Shown here: piece by piece, positions 8,787 through 16,758 of the stretch
Layout: every line of letters starts with the position of its first letter
Position numbering within the stretch: the stretch's first letter is position 1
Assembly: GCA_965207915.1 (NCBI GenBank)
Contig: OZ242304.1
Span: 1,674,001-1,738,000, forward strand
From: VXNJ01 sp009840625
GTDB taxonomy: Bacteria > Chloroflexota > UBA11872 > VXNJ01
DNA length: 64,000 nucleotides
Reading direction: 5' to 3'
Program-made: the position numbers and the translations under genes
The notes under the pieces: generated by a model
Database searches by the model: none
What the model was told of the DNA's origin: nothing
Seen by the model: the letters and a program-made list of their open reading frames with translations, nothing else

Positions 8787-10475
8787 ATGGTCAATTTAAG
8801 CGGTGGTGAAGCCCTCGCCAAGTCCCTCTCCAGAGAGGGTGTCGAGGTCGTCTTCGGGATTCCGGGAATCCAGACGTACGGCATCGTTGCCGGCTTGCGC
8901 GACGAGCCCGGGATTCGGATGATTGCGCCCCGCCACGAGCAGGCCGCCACCTACATGGCCGACGGCTACGCTCGGACCTCCGGCGATCCGGGTGTGGCAT
9001 TGGTGGTGCCCGGCGTGGGGCTGTTTAACGCCGCCCCCGGCCTGGCCACCGCGTACGCCCGCTCCTCACCCGTCCTGCTGATCGCTGGCCAGATACCCCG
9101 CGCGGCGATCGGCAAGGGGATCGGGGCGGTACATGAGGTCGTGGACCAGGCCGATACGGTGCGCACGGTGACCAAGTGGCGGGGATCGGCGATGCGGCCG
9201 CGCGATGTTCCTTCAACCGTCAATGAAGCCTTCAGGCAATTGCGCAGCGGCCGACCGCGCCCCGTGCTGATCGAGGTTCCGCCCGAGGCGGGAGTCGAAC
9301 GCGAGGAGGTCGAGTTGTGCGACCCGACGCCGATCACCCCGCTCGTGCCAGGCCCTACGCAGCTGCGGTTAGCGGCCCGGGTAATCGCCGAAGCGCGGCT
9401 GCCTGTAATCTACGCCGGCGGTGGAGTCGCCCGTTCGGATGCCGAGGATGCGCTCGTCAAATTAGCCGAGGCGACAAATATCCCGGTCGTCACCTCGAGT
9501 GGCGGCAAGGGTTGCATGCCGGACAGCCACCCACTTTGCTATGGCTCCTGCTTTAGTCCGCGCGGCGAGCGGATGGAAATGAACCAGCTTCACGGAGTAA
9601 TGGAATCCTCTGACGTCGTTATCGGCATAGGTGCGCGTTTCTCGCTGGGCAATCCTGCCGGCAACGAATGCACGCTAGTAAACATCAATGTCGACGAGAG
9701 CGAACTGATGCGGATCCAGTCCAATACGATCCCGTTGCACGGCGACGCCGGGGCGACCATCGAAGCTATGCTGCCCCACCTTGAGGAAACCGGGGCGGGC
9801 GATAGGCCATCGCCAGCCGAAGCCGTTGCGGCGGCGCGCAATCTGATCGCCTACTACGACATCCGCTTGAAGGAACCGCAATACGCGGTCTTGGAGGCGA
9901 TCCAGGACAGCATCCCGAATGATTCGTTCATCGTCTGGGACGTCACCCAGTTCGGTTACTACGCCCGCACCCACTACAAGACTGACTACCCCAAGACCTA
10001 CATCGACTCCGGCTACCAGTTCAACGTCGGTTACTCATACCCGACCGCCCTGGGCGTGAAGGTGGCAAAACCGGACCGCCCCGTGATCTGCATGGTCGGC
10101 GACGGCGGATTCCTGTACAACGCCTCTGAACTTGCCACCGCCGTCCAGCACGGGATCAACGTGATCGCCATTGTCTTTCGGAACGACTCCTTCGGGAACG
10201 TCGCCCGCGACCTGGACACGGGATTTGGCGGTACCTATGCGACCGATCTGCACAATCCGGACTTCGTCAAGTTCGCCGAGTCGTTCGAGGCAAGCGGCCT
10301 ACGGGCCAAGGATCCAATGGAGCTTTCAACGCTGCTCCCTGAAGCCTTGGAACGCAATGCACCGGTGGTCATAGAAGTACCGATCGGGGACATGCCGATC
10401 CCTCCGGCACCGCAGTTCGCACCCTTCTACCATCTGCCCTGGACCCATCCGCAAGAGGGGCTAATCGGTTCCTGA
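8787..10475 (+). CDS. ThDP-dependent acetolactate synthase-like enzyme
   Basis: 562 residues, with GGAG just before the ATG. This is the three-domain ThDP fold. An N-terminal Pyr domain carries the cofactor-activating glutamate in PRHEQAATYMADGYAR (E51). A central domain contains VIYAGGGVARSDA. The C-terminal PP domain has the ThDP/Mg motif GDGGF at residues 438-442 and the Asn about 28 residues later (FRNDSFGN). It belongs to the acetolactate synthase/benzoylformate decarboxylase superfamily. A GIGA-F and VNINVD region also fits. No regulatory subunit (ilvN) or other branched-chain gene is adjacent, so a dedicated role in valine/isoleucine synthesis is unlikely. It may be a catabolic 2-oxoacid decarboxylase or lyase; the substrate cannot be read from the sequence. 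Confidence 0.85.
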   Translation: MVNLSGGEALAKSLSREGVEVVFGIPGIQTYGIVAGLRDEPGIRMIAPRHEQAATYMADGYARTSGDPGVALVVPGVGLFNAAPGLATAYARSSPVLLIAGQIPRAAIGKGIGAVHEVVDQADTVRTVTKWRGSAMRPRDVPSTVNEAFRQLRSGRPRPVLIEVPPEAGVEREEVELCDPTPITPLVPGPTQLRLAARVIAEARLPVIYAGGGVARSDAEDALVKLAEATNIPVVTSSGGKGCMPDSHPLCYGSCFSPRGERMEMNQLHGVMESSDVVIGIGARFSLGNPAGNECTLVNINVDESELMRIQSNTIPLHGDAGATIEAMLPHLEETGAGDRPSPAEAVAAARNLIAYYDIRLKEPQYAVLEAIQDSIPNDSFIVWDVTQFGYYARTHYKTDYPKTYIDSGYQFNVGYSYPTALGVKVAKPDRPVICMVGDGGFLYNASELATAVQHGINVIAIVFRNDSFGNVARDLDTGFGGTYATDLHNPDFVKFAESFEASGLRAKDPMELSTLLPEALERNAPVVIEVPIGDMPIPPAPQFAPFYHLPWTHPQEGLIGS

Positions 10476-10763
10476 TTGGGCATCAGGCTCTGTTTAGTGG
10501 CGAACCGGCGTGGCTGATGCCCTTTGGATTGCCAAATAACCGTCAAGTACGAGTCCGCCAGAAAACTCGCTAGGTGCCGTGCTGGACCGGCGCCGCGGAA
10601 GCGTCAGGGATGCAGCCAGAACGGTGCAGGAGCCGGTATTCGTACCGGATTGCCTGCGAACATGCATGGTTGATGTTTCGCCGTGCAAGAATGCTCGATC
10701 GGGTTCGCCGCCGAACAGACTCGACCCTATAGTTATTCGGCGCTGCACCTTAGAGGGCAATTG

Positions 10764-12659
10764 ATGGACTTCGCATTTGACGGACACCGAATCCCGCGGG
10801 CGGCCGTGCAAGGCATACAGCGCTCGGTGGTCATTGCAGCCATTCTTCTGGTCACATTCGCAGCGGGTGTTGCCACGGTGGCTGCACAGCAGGCCCCGAC
10901 GGCCCAAGCCGTGCCGCAGGTCGCGCCGGGATCTGAGCCCGGTGAAGTCAACGTCAACTGGAGCCCGGTCAAGGATGCGGGTTACTACCGAATCGGCTGG
11001 GTCTCGAAGGCCGATTTCGAGGCCGCAGTCGCGGCCGACGAAGACTGGCTGGCCGCGTTTACGTCGGTGAGCGTTGCCAACAATGGGCAGACTTCGCACA
11101 CCGTCACGGGTTTGGCGCCCGGCGAATCCTACTGGTTCGTCGTTGGCAGCAGCGCCCAGCGCTACGGCAATCCCCGATGGTCTCCCTGGTCCGTCCTCGT
11201 AACCCTCTCTGGGGGCCCAGCGGCCTGCGTCGGCGATCGCGAAGCGCTTACCGCGCTCTACGAATCGACCGATGGCCCCAACTGGCGCAACAGCGTCAAT
11301 TGGCTCAGCGAGACCGCCCCTCTGGACGAGTGGTTCGGAGTCTCCACCGATGGCGACGGCTGCGTGCTGGTGCTTTACCTGAACAGCAACGACCTGGAAG
11401 GGACGATTCCCGCCCGGCTGGCCGCCCTACCCCGGTTGCGCGCGCTGCACCTGGGCAACAACGACCTGAACGGTCAGATCCCGCCGGAACTGGCCCGGCT
11501 CAGCGACTTGCGCGTTCTCTCGCTCGTGAACAACGAACTCAGCGGCGGAATACCGGGCCAGCTGGGCGGCATGACCAGGCTCAGCGTCCTCGACCTCGAC
11601 GGCAATGAGCTGAGCGGGCAGATACCGCTTGAATTGACCGCACTTGACGAGCTGCGCGTGCTGTCCCTGAACCGCAATGAGCTCAGCGGGCAGATACCCG
11701 CCGAGCTCGGGGTCATGACCAATCTCACCAACCTGGAACTGTGGCAGAATCAGTTCACCGGCACGATCCCGACTGAAATTGGCAATCTCGTCAACCTGAG
11801 AGCCCTCGACGTCGACGAGAACGAGCTGACCGGGACGATCCCTGCCGAGCTGGGCGATCTCACCCAACTGCGGTTCCTATGGCTCAGGCAAAACCAGTTC
11901 ACGGGCCAGATTCCGGAGGAGCTCAACGACCTGTCCAACCTGGTCGTCCTGGGTCTGGACGGGAACCGGCTGAGCGGCCAGATCCCGGCCGCCTTCGGCA
12001 ACTTTGCCCGGCTGGAGCGGCTCTTTCTCTACGACAACGACCTGACCGGGGAGATTCCAGCAGAACTGGGCGATCTGTCCGAGCTGGAGCTCCTCTACCT
12101 GCACGGCAACCGCCTGACCGGGGAGATTCCGGTCGAACTGGGCAACCTGGCCAATCTGGAGCGGCTCTACCTGCACCGGAACCGCCTGACCGGCACGGTT
12201 CCGGCGATGTTGGGGAACCTTGCCAACCTCGAATACCTGATCCTCGACCAGAACATGCTCGGTGGCCAGATCCCTGCCGAGCTGGGCAATCTGTCCGAGC
12301 TGATCTACCTGAGCGTGAACCGCAACCAGCTGTCCGGCGAGATACCTTCGGAACTGGGCGGGATCGGCAACCTCGAGCAATTGCGCCTGGACAACAACGC
12401 GTTCAGCGGGCCGATTCCATCCGTGCTGACCGATCTGACCCGGCTGGAGCAACTTCATTTGGATGGGAACCAGCTCAGCGGCTCGATCCCTGCTGGTCTG
12501 GCCGAGCTGCCCGACTTGGCGGTACTCTACCTCTCTGGCAATGAATTCACCGGGTGCGTGCCTGCCGCGCTTCTGGACGTGGCGGACCACGACCTGGACG
12601 AGCTGGGCCTGGAGGCTTGTACGCAGGGCGATGGAAACGGCGGCGTACCGGCTCCATAG
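10764..12659 (+). CDS. Secreted Fn3 and plant-type leucine-rich-repeat protein
   Basis: 631 residues from the ATG at 10764; a 27-residue extension to 10683 is possible but would spoil the signal peptide. The order is a signal peptide (SVVIAAILLVTFAAGVATVAA), then a fibronectin type III-like domain (about residues 45-145, VNWSPVKDAGYYRIGW..HTVTGLAPGESYWFVV), then an LRR cap (DREALTALYESTDGPNWRN). After that come 17 consecutive 24-residue LRRs of the xxLxLxxNxLxGxIPxxLxxL type, ending near residue 610. No sortase or PEP-type sorting signal and no transmembrane C-terminus are seen, so it is probably released or surface-associated. LRR proteins of this kind bind protein or glycan partners. It is probably monocistronic, with its own promoter in the 290 bases upstream. 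Confidence 0.85.
   Translation: MDFAFDGHRIPRAAVQGIQRSVVIAAILLVTFAAGVATVAAQQAPTAQAVPQVAPGSEPGEVNVNWSPVKDAGYYRIGWVSKADFEAAVAADEDWLAAFTSVSVANNGQTSHTVTGLAPGESYWFVVGSSAQRYGNPRWSPWSVLVTLSGGPAACVGDREALTALYESTDGPNWRNSVNWLSETAPLDEWFGVSTDGDGCVLVLYLNSNDLEGTIPARLAALPRLRALHLGNNDLNGQIPPELARLSDLRVLSLVNNELSGGIPGQLGGMTRLSVLDLDGNELSGQIPLELTALDELRVLSLNRNELSGQIPAELGVMTNLTNLELWQNQFTGTIPTEIGNLVNLRALDVDENELTGTIPAELGDLTQLRFLWLRQNQFTGQIPEELNDLSNLVVLGLDGNRLSGQIPAAFGNFARLERLFLYDNDLTGEIPAELGDLSELELLYLHGNRLTGEIPVELGNLANLERLYLHRNRLTGTVPAMLGNLANLEYLILDQNMLGGQIPAELGNLSELIYLSVNRNQLSGEIPSELGGIGNLEQLRLDNNAFSGPIPSVLTDLTRLEQLHLDGNQLSGSIPAGLAELPDLAVLYLSGNEFTGCVPAALLDVADHDLDELGLEACTQGDGNGGVPAP
11364..12600 (+). repeat. 17 tandem 72-bp LRR-coding units
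   Basis: The LRR part of the gene is a run of 24-codon units with the recurring words AACGAGCTGAGCGG, CAGATCCC and GAGCTGGG. The units vary at third positions and at solvent-exposed codons, so they are diverged rather than recently amplified. Confidence 0.8.
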
Positions 12660-13185
12660 ATTCGCGGCCTTGGGGTACGGTCCACCCCGAAGTCGCCTAC
12701 TGATCCCGCGCTATGCGGCCGTCTTCCTGGGCGCCGGAGAGGGAGGGCGCGTGCACGCCGAACTAATGACAGAGGGCTGCAGCCTCGCGAACGCACGTAC
12801 AGCATGTCGGTGCGGCCCGGCGGCCGGGCTTCCAGGCTGCCGGCCGACCCGTCCGGAACACGCTGCCCTTCGCGCAATCCCCTCTTGACAGCGAGCGATA
12901 AAGTCGTCGCGATTCTGTACCCGGCCCATGCATTGAACCGGTTTCATTGCCGGAGTGTCAGGTGAATAGTTCGCACACTCGCAAACAGTCGATCGCGGCC
13001 ATCTGCGGGAGCCATGGTTCTTTCCAACCGGCGTTCCGAATGCGCATGTCATAACCCGGAACGCACGGTCTGAAGCGGGCACCGGGATCCGAATATGCAC
13101 CCTGAGCAGCCCCGGTGGCGAATCAGCCGACAATCGCGGCCGACCAATTGGCTACGAACGGCCATATTCGCCGGGTTTCGGAACA
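12660..13185. other. Gene-poor stretch at the left border of the mobile island
   Basis: About 525 bases after the LRR gene with only arginine/proline-rich frames on both strands and no ribosome binding site or motif. It leads directly into a broken J-domain gene, so it is probably decayed sequence. Confidence 0.45.
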
Positions 13186-13400
13186 GTTAGGTGGGCCGTC
13201 GCGCGAGAAGATGACCACTACAGGATCCTGCAGGTTGATCCGTCCGCGCACGATGAAGTCATCCAGGCAGCCAGCCTACCGGCGCCTGGCGTTGCGCTAC
13301 CATCCGAACCGCGACCCGTCGACTGAAGCCACTCACATGATGACCCGCATCAACGCGGCCTACGAGGTTTTGAGCGATCCCGCACGGTGGGCCGAATTAC
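13186..13400 (+). pseudogene. J-domain (DnaJ-like) gene fragment, frameshifted
   Basis: Two adjacent frames together spell a J domain. One frame (codons starting at 13210) reads DDHYRILQVDPSAHDEVIQAA. A second frame from about 13276 continues YRRLALRYHPNRDPSTEA and INAAYEVLSDPAR. The join is a four-base insertion in GCAGCCAGCCTAC (a duplicated AGCC). The signature HPD reads HPN here, so even the restored domain would lack the Asp needed to stimulate Hsp70. No in-frame ATG precedes the first part, and the sequence loses homology just after the J domain. I interpret it as a decayed gene remnant. Confidence 0.65.
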
Positions 13401-13703
13401 TTCTCGCGCACGGGCATCAAGTACAAGGTTCAACACGTGTGTCAGCAGACCGCATACTGTCGCGGCGAGCTCTTGTGTGCTTTTGGCCAAATCCAAGAGC
13501 CAGATTTCGCGGTCATTGCCCTCTTGGAGCATTGCAACATCCTCGTAGTTTGACCTCCGCCGGATCCGATAGAGGTAGCTGAACACGGTCGTAGGAGCTA
13601 TCGATTTGGTGACCTCCAACTGCGTCGCCGCTCGTAGGTAGCCGCGATTCTTGCCTGTGCTCCGGGATCGATCTCGTTTCCGTCGCAATGACGCCTCGAC
13701 CAT
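13350..13703 (-). CDS. Hypothetical protein, possibly HEPN-like helical
   Basis: A minus-strand frame of about 117 codons from ATG 13703; an upstream ATG at 13736 is also possible. It encodes a basic N-terminus followed by SIAPTTVFSYLYRIRRRSNYEDVAML and a leucine-rich helical tail (STQELAATVCGLLTHVLNLVL). The RSNYED-like block preceded by a YLYRIR helix reminds me of HEPN-type helical proteins, but this is weak and no RxxxxH motif is present. Its 3' end overlaps the J-domain remnant on the other strand, so it may itself be degenerate. Confidence 0.35.
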   Translation of the reverse strand: MVEASLRRKRDRSRSTGKNRGYLRAATQLEVTKSIAPTTVFSYLYRIRRRSNYEDVAMLQEGNDREIWLLDLAKSTQELAATVCGLLTHVLNLVLDARAREVIRPTVRDRSKPRRPR

Positions 13704-13782
13704 GTCGCGGCGCGTCGTATTGAGACATTGAGCCACGTGCGAATCTCTAGTCTGCGGATCTGACTTTTGGACGTTTAAGTTA

Positions 13783-13807
13783 GGGGATTATATAGATAAC
13801 TAGATAT
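13783..13807 (+). repeat. Terminal inverted repeat, left copy
   Basis: Starts GGGGATTATATAG and continues ATAACTAGATAT. It matches the sequence upstream of the IS1595-type transposase in inverted orientation. No transposase gene adjoins this left copy. Confidence 0.6.
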
Positions 13808-13853
13808 TGTGTCGGAGATTTTCAGGACCTCGGTCGTTGAGATCTCTCCAGAA

Positions 13854-13875
13854 TGTCAGCCGCATGCGGCTGACA
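13854..13875 (-). terminator. Palindrome after the 172-aa gene
   Basis: A 22-nt perfect palindrome (TGTCAGCCGCA and its complement) sits 3 nt beyond the stop of the minus-strand 172-aa gene. It lacks a run of T residues on that strand, so it is a hairpin-type terminator or pause site at best. Confidence 0.45.
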
Positions 13876-13878
13876 AAA

Positions 13879-14397
13879 TCAAGCGTCCCGGTGTAGCGGG
13901 CCCAGAACTTGCAGACCGCCCACCAATTGCCGCACTATTGGTGCCGCCACCGCGGCCATCGTGTTGACGCTGCGAATGACTGGCGCGGCCGTGACTACAA
14001 GACGCACGGCATCGCGCTCGCACTCGTTCAAGAACGGCGCTGCAATCGCAGCGCAATTAGCGGCAGCTGCCCTCGTTGATCGTGCGAACTCCGACCATTC
14101 GCGCATCCGACGCTCGTAGTCGGCATGCAGTTCCCGCAAGACCTGGTCAGTTTCCGGATCGACCAATCCGCACATCGACCGCAACTCGCCGATCGACAAC
14201 TTACGGGGATCTTTGGGGGCCAACAGTCGCGGCTGGATGTACTCGGGTTCGAGCTCCTCGACCACCAGCGGCGCCAGGCCCATGAGCAGGTCATCTAAAC
14301 GCCTGGTCATCACCAGATACATCTGGCAATCGTGGCTGTTCCAACCGAACAGCGTCTCCCGCCAACGGCTAGAATCCGGTATCAATCCGGTAGACAT
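13879..14397 (-). CDS. Hypothetical protein, 172 aa
   Basis: A strong ribosome binding site (AAGGAGG) lies 6-7 nt before the ATG at 14397, which makes this a confident gene although I do not recognise the family. The first half is acidic (DDLLMGLAPLVVEELEPEYIQP, LVDPETDQVLRELHADYERR). The second half is alanine-rich and partly hydrophobic (AAAANCAAIAAPFL, TMAAVAAPIVRQLVGGL), suggesting amphipathic helices. It is the last gene of a minus-strand series in the putative passenger region. Confidence 0.65.
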   Translation of the reverse strand: MSTGLIPDSSRWRETLFGWNSHDCQMYLVMTRRLDDLLMGLAPLVVEELEPEYIQPRLLAPKDPRKLSIGELRSMCGLVDPETDQVLRELHADYERRMREWSEFARSTRAAAANCAAIAAPFLNECERDAVRLVVTAAPVIRSVNTMAAVAAPIVRQLVGGLQVLGPLHRDA

Positions 14398-14429
14398 TGA
14401 AGCCTCCTTAGCCGGATGGGTTTCAGCAG

Positions 14430-14466
14430 CGCGGTCGAGAGTTCCACCTCGACCGCGTTTTGCTTT
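14430..14466 (+). terminator. Hairpin followed by T-rich tail
   Basis: A 10-bp stem (CGCGGTCGAG and its complement) with an 8-nt loop is followed on the plus strand by TTTTGCTTT. It would end plus-strand transcription. The flanking genes are on the minus strand, where the T tail is absent, so its orientation is puzzling. Confidence 0.4.
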
Positions 14467-14527
14467 ACAGGACGATTATCGGCGCGTCCCCGCCTTTGGG
14501 GGCTGGCCTCGCCGAGCCCGTACAGAC

Positions 14528-14812
14528 TCAGCGATCTTTGAAGTAATCATCGACCTCGCGATCAAAATTCTCACGAGTCGTAGCCATACGCTTCCTGGCA
14601 AGCAGATCAATTACAGCGTCAACAGCCTTGTCGATGGAGTCCACGCTGAATCCTCTGCGGTCCACGTCGACTTTGTACATATTCGTGTGATTGCGATGAA
14701 CGATGGTTCCATGATTTCCAGATTCATCAAGGACCTCAATTCCGCCTTTCTCCAGCTTCATTACTCTGTAGCGAAGATCCTCGCGCGTAATGACTTTCGT
14801 GCGATCACTCAT
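14528..14812 (-). CDS. Hypothetical protein, 94 aa
   Basis: The start at ATG 14812 (MSDRTKVITRED) is chosen because GGAGG lies at a suitable distance upstream; a longer form from 14842 has no such signal. The protein is small, soluble and charged. It contains LRYRVMKLEKGGIEVLDESGNHGTIVHRN, which looks like a small beta-rich domain, and a helical C-terminus (AVDAVIDLLARKRMATTRENF). I do not recognise the family. It lies between two other minus-strand genes of the passenger region, and the spacing is compatible with an operon. Confidence 0.6.
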   Translation of the reverse strand: MSDRTKVITREDLRYRVMKLEKGGIEVLDESGNHGTIVHRNHTNMYKVDVDRRGFSVDSIDKAVDAVIDLLARKRMATTRENFDREVDDYFKDR

Positions 14813-14864
14813 GGTTTGCCTCCATGCGTATTGGCGAGCCATCTCGCCAAATTGGATCAGTTAA

Positions 14865-15638
14865 TTACGCCGGGCACCGCGACGCCTCGGCATTCGGGTT
14901 GATCGATGGCGGGCCGAAAGAGCGCCAGTAGTCGTCCCACGGCGCCAGCGTGTAGTCGATCGGGATGAAGCGGAGCTCCCACTCGGTATTCGGGTAACGC
15001 CAGCTGGTCTGCGCCTGGTAGTGCCAGTCGCCCGGCGTCAGACCTACAAAGGACTCATCGATGCCGAGGCTGCTAATGTTCTCATCGACGATGAATATGC
15101 CCCCGAAACGATTGCTTGCGGCTATCGGCGTGCGGTTCTCTGGGTCTGCAAGTTCGAACATCCAGAGATTGATTGCGAAGTCGATCGGTCGATCGCCCCA
15201 CTCTTGCCAGAACTGGTTGCGCTCCAAGGTATCCATTTGATGGACCGCCAGCAGCTGATCCGGAGTCCGATCGGGAGTATCCAGCCAGATTGCGTAGCAG
15301 CCTTCGCCGAGAGTTACTTGACCTTGCGCGTTGTCTTTGCCGCGGAACGTAAGTTCGTCAACTTTGAGCACCGGTTCTTTTGGCGCGGTAATCGTGTATC
15401 CGAGCTTGCGCAGGCCCACGATCGCCGAATTCTTGTGCTCCTCGACCCATTTCTCACAGGCGCGGTCGTGCCAGGTGCCGAAGAAGATATTGACGATGAA
15501 GTCGTTCTTCTCCGACAGGTGAGGGCCGCCCGGCCAGGCGCGGTGGTCGGAGCAATCGGTTTGGGCGCCGGCGGATATGGTCGTGATCAGGATGAGCGTT
15601 AGGGCGAGCAGGAAGGCTTTGCGGATCACGGCAGCCAC
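14865..15638 (-). CDS. Secreted hypothetical protein, 257 aa
   Basis: The N-terminus is a classical signal peptide (FLLALTLILITTISAGAQ). The mature part contains five or more cysteines (TDCSDHR, RACEKW, GCYAIW, SRCPA), consistent with disulfides outside the cytoplasm. No catalytic motif or known domain is evident to me. Its 5' end overlaps the 3' end of the upstream gene by 13 nt (15626-15638), so the two secreted or membrane proteins are coupled. Function unknown. Confidence 0.65.
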   Translation of the reverse strand: MAAVIRKAFLLALTLILITTISAGAQTDCSDHRAWPGGPHLSEKNDFIVNIFFGTWHDRACEKWVEEHKNSAIVGLRKLGYTITAPKEPVLKVDELTFRGKDNAQGQVTLGEGCYAIWLDTPDRTPDQLLAVHQMDTLERNQFWQEWGDRPIDFAINLWMFELADPENRTPIAASNRFGGIFIVDENISSLGIDESFVGLTPGDWHYQAQTSWRYPNTEWELRFIPIDYTLAPWDDYWRSFGPPSINPNAEASRCPA

Positions 15639-16009
15639 TCGCAGTACCAGCGCTTCTGTGATGGGTAATCAACAAAGATTTCGGGAATGATCTTCTCAGT
15701 GCAGATGCGACTCAATCCGATTCGGCCAACGAGCGCGATTTCACAGTCATAGATGTAATCCAAGCGCTCGGCTCCGAGCGTTCCGAGCACACGATTTGCT
15801 TCATCAATGCAGTAGCTAACGACCTCAACTGGATGCCCAAACTTCGGCCGAGGCGTGGGAGTCGGCGTCCGCGTTGGTTTTGGTGTCGTGGTTGGCGCAG
15901 GTCGATTGGGCGGCGCCGAACTAGACAAACTGTCCAAGCAACTAACAATTGCGAACAGCATGAAGATCGCAACTACTAATGAGCCAAAGCCTAGCAGGCA
16001 ACCATTCAT
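15626..16009 (-). CDS. Membrane-anchored hypothetical protein with Pro/Thr linker
   Basis: 127 residues from the ATG at 16009, preceded by AAGGGTGGG; an upstream ATG at 16033 is less likely. The order is an N-terminal hydrophobic segment (LVVAIFMLFAIVSCLDSL, possibly a lipobox-like cysteine), then a Pro/Thr-rich linker (TTTPKPTRTPTPTPRPK), then a small C-terminal domain with four cysteines (SYCIDEAN, IYDCEI, RICTEK, YCEWLP). This is an anchored extracytoplasmic protein that probably works with the overlapping secreted protein downstream. Confidence 0.6.
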   Translation of the reverse strand: MNGCLLGFGSLVVAIFMLFAIVSCLDSLSSSAPPNRPAPTTTPKPTRTPTPTPRPKFGHPVEVVSYCIDEANRVLGTLGAERLDYIYDCEIALVGRIGLSRICTEKIIPEIFVDYPSQKRWYCEWLP

Positions 16010-16084
16010 CGACCCACCCTTCGCGTGCGTCAATACGCACCCGATGAGCCTTAAGGGTGCCCTCTAGTGGCTTGGTTCTAGCGC

Positions 16085-16179
16085 AGCTGTCGAAGGCTTG
16101 CCCAAACCCGTTAACCGCATAGAAGGCGCAACATGCGCCTTTGCCGCAAAACGGGCGGGTTCTTTAAGCCTCGACAGCT
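16085..16179. ncRNA. Structured segment: long outer stem with internal hairpin
   Basis: The outer arms AGCTGTCGA (16085-16093) and TCGACAGCT (16171-16179) pair perfectly. The pairing extends inward by GGCTT with AAGCC after one bulged A, giving about 14 bp. Inside, AAGGCGCA (16123-16130) and TGCGCCTT (16134-16141) form an 8-bp hairpin with a 3-nt loop, and CCCGTT can pair with AACGGG. No coding frame is supported here. It could be a small RNA, a leader or a recombination/transposon-related DNA structure; strand is undetermined. Confidence 0.4.
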
Positions 16180-16234
16180 AAGTCGATGCTACAGGAAAGT
16201 TAGGGTAAAGCTCGGAAAGTTACATAATAGACGC

Positions 16235-16259
16235 ATGCGCTCGCGCGGGCGAGGCGCAT
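16235..16259. other. GC-rich imperfect hairpin
   Basis: ATGCGCTCGC and GCGAGGCGCAT pair around a GCGG loop with one bulge, 39 nt before the 48-aa gene. It may be a terminator-like or regulatory structure for that gene; no T tail is present. Confidence 0.35.
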
Positions 16260-16297
16260 TATGCTGACAGCAAAGCATTTACATTTGGAGCAAATCG

Positions 16298-16444
16298 ATG
16301 GCCAAGCGAGGAAGCGCCAACGATAACCGCAGCAAGAGAGAGTCGCCAAACTACCCGAGCGATCCGCGGGAGTTGGCGCGGGCGATATTCCGGGCTGGGG
16401 ATGCTAAGCGGCGCAAAGAACGAGGTCAGCAGACTAAGAATTAG
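16298..16444 (+). CDS. Small basic protein, 48 aa
   Basis: Encodes MAKRGSANDNRSKRE followed by YPSDPRELARAIFRAGDAKRRKE and a stop at 16442. TTGGAG lies 7 nt before the ATG. The block 'P-x-E-x-A-R-A-I-x-x-A' with a lysine/arginine-rich tail is also present in the 53-aa protein at 23239-23400, which follows a DNA methyltransferase gene, so the two appear to belong to one family of tiny basic proteins. DNA or RNA binding is plausible from charge alone. Confidence 0.55.
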   Translation: MAKRGSANDNRSKRESPNYPSDPRELARAIFRAGDAKRRKERGQQTKN

Positions 16445-16504
16445 CGCCCTCTATCGAGGACAATCACTATATTGAATGACAGTGTCCGAGGCAGGAGGAG
16501 ATGA

Positions 16505-16747
16505 GTGCCCGCAAAGACCCAGACTTACCAAGTTGCGTTTAACGAAGGCAGGCGGGGCAATATCCTAGCGACCTGCGAAGACTTTCCATCCTGTATGGGC
16601 CAAGGCGCCGACACGGCGGCAGCAATGCAAAGTCTTATTCACAGCATTTGCGGACATACGATCCTGGAAGTTACCCACCTCGCCCAGTATCCTGCGAATG
16701 GTGCTAAGACAATCGACGTGGAGCTGCCAATCTTTGTCGACGCTTAG
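16505..16747 (+). CDS. HicB-like small protein
   Basis: 80 residues from a GTG at 16505, preceded by AGGAGG at 6-nt spacing; the ATG at 16501 is out of frame. The sequence YQVAFNEGRRGNILATCEDFPSCMGQGADTAAAMQSL resembles the HicB antitoxin fold, where a short sheet is followed by 'P-G-x-x-x-x-G-x-x-x-x-A' and a helix. There is no C-terminal DNA-binding region and no HicA toxin next to it, so it would be a solitary HicB-like protein. The following 77-aa gene starts 11 nt downstream and may be cotranscribed. Base composition is AT-richer than the chromosome core. Confidence 0.55.
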   Translation: MPAKTQTYQVAFNEGRRGNILATCEDFPSCMGQGADTAAAMQSLIHSICGHTILEVTHLAQYPANGAKTIDVELPIFVDA

Positions 16748-16758
16748 GCACTCTCTCG

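Noticed and set aside
11877..12590. Long minus-strand frame with repeat-like sequence opposite the LRR gene
   Set aside because: Its periodicity is the mirror of the LRR codon repeats and it has no start signal.
16085..16179. Integron attC site
   Set aside because: The core words needed for attC (RYYYAAC and GTTRRRY) do not fit at the arms; only the general hairpin shape is similar.
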